Source: UMGS755 sp045132895 (GTDB taxonomy: Bacteria > Bacillota > Clostridia > UBA1381 > UBA9506). From it: DNA of 27,667 nt. Below the pieces are notes generated by a model. It searched no databases and was not told the origin of the DNA. It saw only the letters and a list, made by a program, of their open reading frames with translations. The position numbers were made by a program, and so were the translations under genes. How positions within the stretch are numbered: position 1 is the stretch's first letter; the number at the start of each line of letters is the position of its first letter. Positions 22,910 to 27,667 of the stretch are shown piece by piece. The stretch lies in the NCBI GenBank assembly GCA_045132895.1, contig JBGUTC010000098.1:1-27667 (forward strand). The letters are read 5' to 3'.

Positions 22910-24253
22910 TTACTTATTGCAGATGGCGTTTGCCTCTGCCTCGTCCTTATAAAGACCGGCACCAATACCGGCCAGCATGGCTGCGCCAACAGAACCTGCA
23001 TGAGCGCCATGGATAATCTTACCGGTGACGCCGCAGATATCCTCAATTAAGGAAAGCCACATGGGATTTTCGGAAGGTCCGCCAACCATAACGGCAGAAC
23101 TTGCCTTGATTCCGATGGTGGAAAGACGGTCAAGCTGCGCCTTTAAGAGGTATACGGTACCCTCCATGATAGCTCTTGCAATCTGTTCTTTTGAATAACC
23201 GGCTACCTTAGCGTCGTCCGGTTCATCGGTAGGACAAATGGACAGTCCGCCGGCACCGGGTTCGGCCTTAGCGGCAAGCTCGGAAAGCAGCTTGTAAGCG
23301 TTTTCAGAGCTGTCAATATAGCGGCTGACATAGAGCCAGATGCGCTCGGAAACAGATGCAACAGAAACCATGGTACCCCAGCAGCCGCCCTTGGGCGCCA
23401 GGAAGGGATCAATTAAGATGCCGGCAGAAGCCGCTTTTTCACGGTCGGCAATGGGGAAGAAACCAACCCAGGAAGTACCGCAGGACAGCAGCATTTCGCC
23501 TTCGCTCATGACACCAACGCCACGGGCGGCAGAGGGATGGTCAAAACTGCCCAGGATGACCGGTGTTCCGGCGGGCAGACCTGAAATTTCTTCCATTTCC
23601 GGCAGAACGCCACCTAAAATACTGCCGCAGGGCAGAATGGGAGGCAGCTGATCTTCGGTAATTTCCAGAGCTTCTAACAACTCGGGAATGTAAGTGCCGG
23701 ATTCCTGATCAATGAAATAGAACGGTGTTCCGGCAGAGGAACTGATGCCCCACTTACCGGTGAGACAGTAGTAGAGGTACTCTGTACTCATGGTAATTTT
23801 GCCGGCGTTTTTGATTTTTTCCGGTTCGTGCACTTTGACATAGCAGGCAAGAGCCAGGGGGAAAGTCTTATAGGAGAACGGCCAGCCGATTTTTTTGTAA
23901 AAAGCGGTGAGGTCCATTTCGCCCAGAACTTCTTTGGCTTCCGTGGTAACACGGGTGTCCTGCCAGTTGTAAATCGGGGTGGAAGCTTTGCCGTCTTTAT
24001 CGACGACAACTAAGTTTCCACTGGCGGAAGAAGCACAGACGCCGCAGATGTTTCCATCTGCGGCCGTTGCCAATTCCTTTATTGTTGAAAGACAAACTGA
24101 GGCAAATTCCTCAGCCTGAATCTCCAGTCCACCTGTGCAGGGCTTCGTATAACGGAAGCCGCCGCGGGCGGTTTTTGTAATCTCCCCGTCCTGGGTCATT
24201 AAGACACCTTTGATGGAGGAGGTTCCGATGTCTAATCCAATCAAATAGTTCAT
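22910..24253 (-). CDS. FGGY-family carbohydrate kinase
   Basis: The 447-residue protein starts with the phosphate-1 motif IGLDIGTSSIKGVLMTQDG, has NWQDTR in the sugar-binding region, GSFDHPSAARGVGVMSEGE and SCGTSWVGF in the middle, and the adenosine motif MVGGPSENPMWLSLIEDICG near residues 392-411. The FGGY family phosphorylates pentoses, gluconate, polyols and related sugars; the specific substrate cannot be read from sequence. It is somewhat shorter than xylulokinase or gluconokinase (about 490-510). It sits mid-operon, 12 bases from each neighbour, and should provide the phosphorylated sugar used by the SIS and TIM-like isomerases encoded upstream. Confidence 0.9.
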   Translation of the reverse strand: MNYLIGLDIGTSSIKGVLMTQDGEITKTARGGFRYTKPCTGGLEIQAEEFASVCLSTIKELATAADGNICGVCASSASGNLVVVDKDGKASTPIYNWQDTRVTTEAKEVLGEMDLTAFYKKIGWPFSYKTFPLALACYVKVHEPEKIKNAGKITMSTEYLYYCLTGKWGISSSAGTPFYFIDQESGTYIPELLEALEITEDQLPPILPCGSILGGVLPEMEEISGLPAGTPVILGSFDHPSAARGVGVMSEGEMLLSCGTSWVGFFPIADREKAASAGILIDPFLAPKGGCWGTMVSVASVSERIWLYVSRYIDSSENAYKLLSELAAKAEPGAGGLSICPTDEPDDAKVAGYSKEQIARAIMEGTVYLLKAQLDRLSTIGIKASSAVMVGGPSENPMWLSLIEDICGVTGKIIHGAHAGSVGAAMLAGIGAGLYKDEAEANAICNK

Positions 24254-24265
24254 GGCAGTCTCTCC

Positions 24266-24760
24266 TTATTCACCCATTACCATAACCTGAACGGTTCTCT
24301 GTCTTGCGCGGGTGTTATCGAAGTCGATGAAGTGGATGAAGCCGAATTCGCCTAAATCCATTTCGCCGTTTTCAATAACGATGGTTTCGCTTCTGCCAAT
24401 AATGGAAGAACGCAGATGCGCATCAGTGTTATGGCAGCCCCAGGCATCTTCGTCATGCTCTTCAGCAAACTTTAATGCCTTCGGACCGGGATGGAGGTAC
24501 ATGCCTTCATAGCGGCATTCGGGAATCATGTCTTCCATAACGTTGACCAAGTCCTGCTGCAGAGTCTCAAGACCTGTCATGGACATATCAAACGCACATT
24601 CCTGCGTGATAACACAGCAGGTGGTATGGTGGGAATAAACAACACAGATTCCTTCTTTAATACCGGACTTTTTCACGATTTCTTTCGCTTTTGCGGTGAC
24701 ATCGTGGAAGGTATAAGCGCGGTCTCTCGACTGCACTTTAAAGGATTCTCTAAATACCAT
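24266..24760 (-). CDS. YjbQ (UPF0047) family protein, shorter paralogue
   Basis: The 164-residue protein carries the family core: SHHTTCCVITQE (His44, His45, Glu53), LHPGP (His90), NTDAHLRSSIIGRSE (His115) and GEFGFIHFIDFDNTRARQRTVQVMVMG. E. coli YjbQ has weak thiamine-phosphate synthase activity, and the physiological role of the family is unclear. It is longer than the usual 130-140 residues through a loop between HPGP and NTD. A second, diverged YjbQ gene lies two genes upstream in the same operon. The start is preceded by GGAGGA-type bases, and the gap to the TIM-like gene is 17 bases. The presence among sugar isomerases argues for a role in sugar-phosphate rather than thiamine metabolism. 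Confidence 0.88.
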   Translation of the reverse strand: MVFRESFKVQSRDRAYTFHDVTAKAKEIVKKSGIKEGICVVYSHHTTCCVITQECAFDMSMTGLETLQQDLVNVMEDMIPECRYEGMYLHPGPKALKFAEEHDEDAWGCHNTDAHLRSSIIGRSETIVIENGEMDLGEFGFIHFIDFDNTRARQRTVQVMVMGE

Positions 24761-24777
24761 TTTTATTTCCTCCGTGA

Positions 24778-25485
24778 TTAGTTCTGTTTTTTCAGATCAT
24801 CTGCAGCACGGCGGGTAGCGGCAATCATTTCATCAATCATTGCCAGGGGATCTGCTGCGTTCATGATGCCGGAAGCGGCACCGGCAGCTTCAGAACCTGC
24901 CATGATGAAGTCATAAACCTGCTGACCGTTGGTGATACCGGCAGCCTGTTCGATTAAGATATCGGGATCAATTTTTCTGATCTCACGGATAACTTCCATA
25001 ACATAACCCATATCGCTGACACCGCCACCGGAACCGCCGATTAACTCGGAGGGTTCGGGGTTGATGATGTCGGGATGGAGTTCTGCGATGGCGCGGGTTT
25101 CAGCAACAGAGTCTGCGCAGGCAAAAACCAGCATATCGAGTTCGTTGGCTCTGTCGATGGTTGCCTTAATCTGAGGCAGGCTCATGGGTTTTTCACAGTG
25201 GTTAACAACAACGCCTTCAGCACCGGCAGCTTTTAAAGCTTCAGGCAGAACATCTGCCATGCCGCGACCGGGGCGCAGGGTATCCATATAAGGAGCCAGA
25301 ACGATTAAGTTCTTTGTGTTTTCCACAACCCGTCTGATTTCAACAGCCGGGCAGATAAACAGAACATCGATATCATATTTTTCAGCAGCTTTGTCTGCTG
25401 CGATAGCATATTCTAAAAGCTGATCGCCGTAGACATAGTTCTTCGTGCCGATTTCAAAATAAGGAGTTCTTATTTTTCTTTTCAT
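24778..25485 (-). CDS. Triosephosphate-isomerase homologue (archaeal-type TIM)
   Basis: The 235-residue protein has the TIM catalytic trio in archaeal-like settings: Lys15 in EIGTKNYVYGD, His96 in VVNHCEKP and Glu144 in INPEPSELIGGSGGG, and a phosphate-binding tail GAASGIMNAADP. It therefore likely interconverts phosphorylated ketose and aldose of a short sugar. It is shorter than bacterial TpiA (about 250 residues) and lies between two YjbQ genes rather than in a glycolytic operon. TIM homologues of this kind serve in erythritol and tetritol breakdown (EryH, LerI), where they isomerise tetrulose phosphates. A C3 or C4 substrate is thus likely, but not proven. Confidence 0.85.
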   Translation of the reverse strand: MKRKIRTPYFEIGTKNYVYGDQLLEYAIAADKAAEKYDIDVLFICPAVEIRRVVENTKNLIVLAPYMDTLRPGRGMADVLPEALKAAGAEGVVVNHCEKPMSLPQIKATIDRANELDMLVFACADSVAETRAIAELHPDIINPEPSELIGGSGGGVSDMGYVMEVIREIRKIDPDILIEQAAGITNGQQVYDFIMAGSEAAGAASGIMNAADPLAMIDEMIAATRRAADDLKKQN

Positions 25486-25495
25486 GAGGGACTCC

Positions 25496-26116
25496 TTATC
25501 TCTTCAGCTGCAGGTCGTAATGTACGTCGTAAGCTTTTTCTTCGTCGGTGAACTTATGCAGTGTGTTGATAACTTCGCCGTTGTTCCACTTTCTATCGCC
25601 GATATCCTCAGCAGTACCCATAACGGTTACGTTTAACTGTCTGCGACGAGCGCGAACATGATCCCAGTCGATGAAGTAGATGTGAGCGAATTCGCCACCG
25701 TCTAAAACGCCGTCTTTAATGGTCATGGTTTCGCTTCTGCCGAAGAATACGCTGCGGAGGTGACCATCAGTGTTCATGCTGGTGAAGTCGCCGGGTTCGT
25801 CAACGTATCTGCCGAACTGAGCATGGATCGGGCCGGGATGACGATACTGATGTTCTTCAGCAAAGTCGGGGATCATCTTTCTCATGATGTCTAACAGGTC
25901 ATGCTGCAGGTACTCTAAATCGAAAGAATCGATGTCATGAGAGCATTCCTGAATCATAACGGAACAGGTGGTGTGGTGAGAAGCGATACATACGGTACCG
26001 TTCTTAACGCCGGAAGCTTCTACGATCTCGATGATTTCTTTAGAAACATCGTGGAAAGTGGGGATCCAGCCTCTGGACTGCAGTTCGAGTTCTTTTTGAA
26101 AAATTTTGAATTCCAT
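25496..26116 (-). CDS. YjbQ (UPF0047) family protein, longer paralogue
   Basis: The 206-residue protein shares the YjbQ core with the paralogue at 24266: SHHTTCSVMIQE (His47, His48), HPGP (His93), NTDGHLRSVFFGRSE (His119) and GEFAHIYFIDWDHVRARRRQ. It differs in the loop before NTD (DEPGDFTSM) and carries an additional C-terminal tail of about 37 residues after VMG, ending with a charged segment. The overall match to the paralogue is clear but far from close, so the duplication is old, or the two were recruited separately. It lies 10 bases upstream of the TIM-like gene and 24 bases downstream of the SIS gene. AGGAGA precedes the ATG. Confidence 0.88.
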   Translation of the reverse strand: MEFKIFQKELELQSRGWIPTFHDVSKEIIEIVEASGVKNGTVCIASHHTTCSVMIQECSHDIDSFDLEYLQHDLLDIMRKMIPDFAEEHQYRHPGPIHAQFGRYVDEPGDFTSMNTDGHLRSVFFGRSETMTIKDGVLDGGEFAHIYFIDWDHVRARRRQLNVTVMGTAEDIGDRKWNNGEVINTLHKFTDEEKAYDVHYDLQLKR

Positions 26117-26140
26117 TTTTACATTCTCCTTTAAATTTAA

Positions 26141-26737
26141 TTATTTTTTATTTAATCTTTCACCCACGGCGCCGCCGGGATGGATTAATGCAAACTGTTC
26201 GTTCCGGTAGTCGGTTTCCTCAATCAAAGCCGCCTGCAGCGCGTGGAAAATCATGCAGAGGGCGGTGGTGGAGGTAGTTCCCTGAGCGTTATACTTATCG
26301 GTTTCACGGTTAACATGCTGTTTTAAAACAACATCTGCCGCTTTTGCCAGAGGAGACTCCAGATTTTCTGTTACGGTGATAATTTTAACGCCTTTTGCCT
26401 TACAGATATCAACGATGGGCAAAAGTTCGCCGGTTTTTCCGCCGCGGGATGCAAAAATGCAAACATCACCTTCCTGCAAAAAGCCTGTTGCACCGTGAAC
26501 AGCTTCTGCCGGAGAGATGAAACGGGACGGACGCTCGATACAGCACATTAAGTGTGCAAAATGCTGACAGATGATGCCGGAATGGCCGCAACCGGAGGCA
26601 CCGATTCTTTCAGCGTCTTTTAAAAGGGCTACTGCATTTGAAAAGGCTTCATCGTCAAAATATTCCAGCATTTCGCCGATGCATTCCATTTCAATTTTGT
26701 AAGCCTCTTTTGCTGCTTGTAATGCTTCTTTTTTCAC
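26141..26737 (-). CDS. SIS-domain sugar-phosphate isomerase (KdsD/GutQ/HxlB-like)
   Basis: The 198-residue protein is a single SIS domain. GASGCGHSGIICQHFAHLM and FASRGGKTGELLPI are its phosphosugar-binding loops, and IHPGGAVGERL near the C terminus is the hallmark of arabinose-5-phosphate isomerases. Unlike KdsD it lacks CBS domains, so it is catabolic rather than feedback-regulated. It is the first gene of the operon, 31 bases from the promoter -10 box. Translation starts at GTG 26737: AAGGTGA lies 4-5 bases upstream and no ATG is better placed. A GTG start is uncommon in this window and may limit translation. Confidence 0.88.
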   Translation of the reverse strand: MKKEALQAAKEAYKIEMECIGEMLEYFDDEAFSNAVALLKDAERIGASGCGHSGIICQHFAHLMCCIERPSRFISPAEAVHGATGFLQEGDVCIFASRGGKTGELLPIVDICKAKGVKIITVTENLESPLAKAADVVLKQHVNRETDKYNAQGTTSTTALCMIFHALQAALIEETDYRNEQFALIHPGGAVGERLNKK

Positions 26738-26768
26738 AATTTCACCTTCTTCCTACTTTAACATATTT

Positions 26769-26797
26769 ATTATATAATGTTGTCCCTAAAAAGTCAA
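26769..26797 (-). promoter_or_regulatory. Promoter of the SIS-YjbQ-TIM-YjbQ-kinase-amidohydrolase operon
   Basis: On the minus strand TTGACT (26792-26797) and a perfect TATAAT (26769-26774) are separated by exactly 17 bases. The leader to GTG 26737 is about 25 bases, with no riboswitch-sized structure. Confidence 0.9.
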
Positions 26798-27075
26798 CGA
26801 TTTTCTTTCGTTTTGTTTTGGTTTTTAAAGAGGTTTGAAAGGAAACCGAAAGACAAATATTGGAAAAGGATGCCGAAATGGGTATATCGAACAACCTCTG
26901 CGACCCGCTTGCTTAGAAAATCTGCTTACAAAGCGAAAGGCCACAGCAAATTGAAAACAATTTGCCATAGCCTTTCTTTTTAAGTGTGTAGCAATGCTAT
27001 TGTATCATACGCAAAGAGGAAAATCGAGGGTTTTCAATAAAAATGTGCGCAACAGCCTTTACATCCCGTACAACG
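26798..27075. other. Non-coding region between two minus-strand units
   Basis: I find no gene here. It holds a hairpin at 26936-26981 and a degenerate stretch near 26880 (GGGTATATCGAACAACC) that weakly resembles bases 1017-1034 of structured repeat copy 1. The small open frames here have no ribosome binding sites. Confidence 0.55.
26936..26981. terminator. Hairpin with T-rich tail, possible terminator or element remnant
   Basis: AAAGGC and GCAAATTG pair with CAATTTGC and GCCTTT across a 4-base internal loop (CACA/CATA) and an AAAA loop, followed by CTTTTT on the plus strand. No plus-strand gene ends here, so its role is unclear. Confidence 0.5.
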
Positions 27076-27102
27076 AAAAAAGCTGCAGCAAAATGCTGCA
27101 GC
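27076..27102 (-). terminator. Intrinsic terminator of the YgjV-family gene
   Basis: On the minus strand GCTGCAGCA-TTT-TGCTGCAGC forms a perfect 9-bp stem running into TTTTTT, starting 16 bases after the stop codon at 27118. Confidence 0.85.
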
Positions 27103-27117
27103 CCTTTAAAAATCAGG

Positions 27118-27642
27118 TCAGGAAACAATGGTTTCTTCTTTTGTTTTTTTAATATCAAATTTATAAATGGCGATGATAATGGATGCGAAGGTGAGCATGT
27201 CACCCAGTGCTGCTTCGTAGCCACCAACGGTGCAGTTATAAATGACCCAGAGAATACAGGACGGCAGGGTAATAAACCGGAGAAGCCGTTCATCCTTCAT
27301 GCCGTAGGAAACCGTTGAAATCACTTTTGCCAGTAACGGAATCAGGCTGAGAGGACCTGCCCAGGTGGTTGCCGTAATCGTGCAGAGCAAGAGGCAAAAA
27401 CCAATCATAACCGGCAGGGTTGATTTCTTTCTGTCAACGAACCAGTAAAACAGGTAGTTCCGAAGGGAGGAAACTAAATCCATCCAGGCTGCGGTGTATG
27501 CCCCCAGGGCGAAGTACTGAGATGCAAAGAAAATCGTTGAGAGCATTTTGCATAAAACAATGTGCTTATGTCGTTTAAACTGAAAGGGGATAACGCTGGT
27601 AATCAGACCGGCAATCCCTAAAACGCGAACCAAAATCCACAT
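27118..27642 (-). CDS. YgjV-family inner membrane protein
   Basis: The 174-residue protein is hydrophobic with about five or six membrane segments (for example LGIAGLITSVIPFQF, TIFFASQYFALGAYTAAWMD, PVMIGFCLLLCTITAT and ITLPSCILWVIYNCTVGG). The opening with F-Q-F-K after the first helix, the ASLRNYLF-like SSLRNYLFYWF and the CTVGGYEA segment match the YgjV (Imp-YgjV) family, whose function is unknown. The ATG at 27642 is preceded by AAAGGA at a long spacing of about 12 bases. Its promoter lies outside the window. Confidence 0.85.
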   Translation of the reverse strand: MWILVRVLGIAGLITSVIPFQFKRHKHIVLCKMLSTIFFASQYFALGAYTAAWMDLVSSLRNYLFYWFVDRKKSTLPVMIGFCLLLCTITATTWAGPLSLIPLLAKVISTVSYGMKDERLLRFITLPSCILWVIYNCTVGGYEAALGDMLTFASIIIAIYKFDIKKTKEETIVS

Positions 27643-27667
27643 GAATCAAACAATCCTTTCTTTTTAG

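Noticed and set aside
26738..26797. Thiamine (TPP) riboswitch ahead of the YjbQ operon
   Set aside because: The leader is only about 25 bases and has no CUGAGA-type conserved segment or room for the fold.
26875..26930. A sixth copy of the structured repeat
   Set aside because: Only the segment ATATCGAAC and a few flanking bases match copy 1; no paired arms or inner hairpin can be recognised.

Overview
The window looks like chromosomal DNA of an anaerobic Bacillota (Firmicutes) bacterium of moderate GC, probably a gut Clostridia or Negativicutes member. Evidence for this: strong AGGAGG-type ribosome binding sites, textbook TTGACA/TATAAT promoters with 17-nt spacers, many U-tailed hairpin terminators, a CDF exporter and Mrp protein of Bacillota type, and a short inverted-repeat element built from CCTCCCTT/AAGGGAGG hairpins. 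The assignment is by eye; no phage, plasmid, rRNA, tRNA or CRISPR locus is visible. I recognise 24 complete genes and one 3' gene fragment.

Layout. (1) 1-1256: tail of an unknown gene, a PIG-L type deacetylase, then two structured repeats and a terminator. (2) 1257-10743: a LacI-type regulator divergent from a sugar-catabolic run: a GH42-like three-domain protein, a GH43-like beta-propeller, a GH20-like hydrolase, an aldose-epimerase-fold protein, a BNR/sialidase propeller fused to an AraC DNA-binding domain, and KDPG/KHG aldolase. None shows a signal peptide, so this set should act in the cytoplasm on an imported glycoside or sugar acid; no transporter is present here. (3) 10745-17772: mostly housekeeping and single-gene units: Mrp/NBP35 ATPase, DtxR-type regulator, alpha/beta esterase, D-aminoacylase-type amidohydrolase, TetR regulator divergent from a CDF metal exporter with a clear palindromic operator between them, and citrate synthase. 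(4) 17822-20546: an M20 metallopeptidase and a glucosamine-6-phosphate-deaminase-like protein with altered catalytic residues, followed by three tandem structured repeats and a terminator. (5) 20547-20922: non-coding, carrying a MITE-like element. (6) 20923-26797: a compact minus-strand operon of seven genes from one strong promoter: SIS sugar-phosphate isomerase, YjbQ, triosephosphate-isomerase homologue, second YjbQ, FGGY sugar kinase, amidohydrolase, AraC regulator. (7) 26798-27667: non-coding stretch and a YgjV-family membrane protein.

The most notable items are the operon in (6), which joins two different YjbQ (UPF0047) proteins to a complete-looking sugar kinase/isomerase set and may be an undescribed sugar pathway; the sialidase-AraC fusion in (2), a regulator whose sensor appears to be a recruited glycan-binding propeller; and a family of hairpin repeats with compensatory base changes that sits, in both places it occurs, between a stop codon and its terminator.
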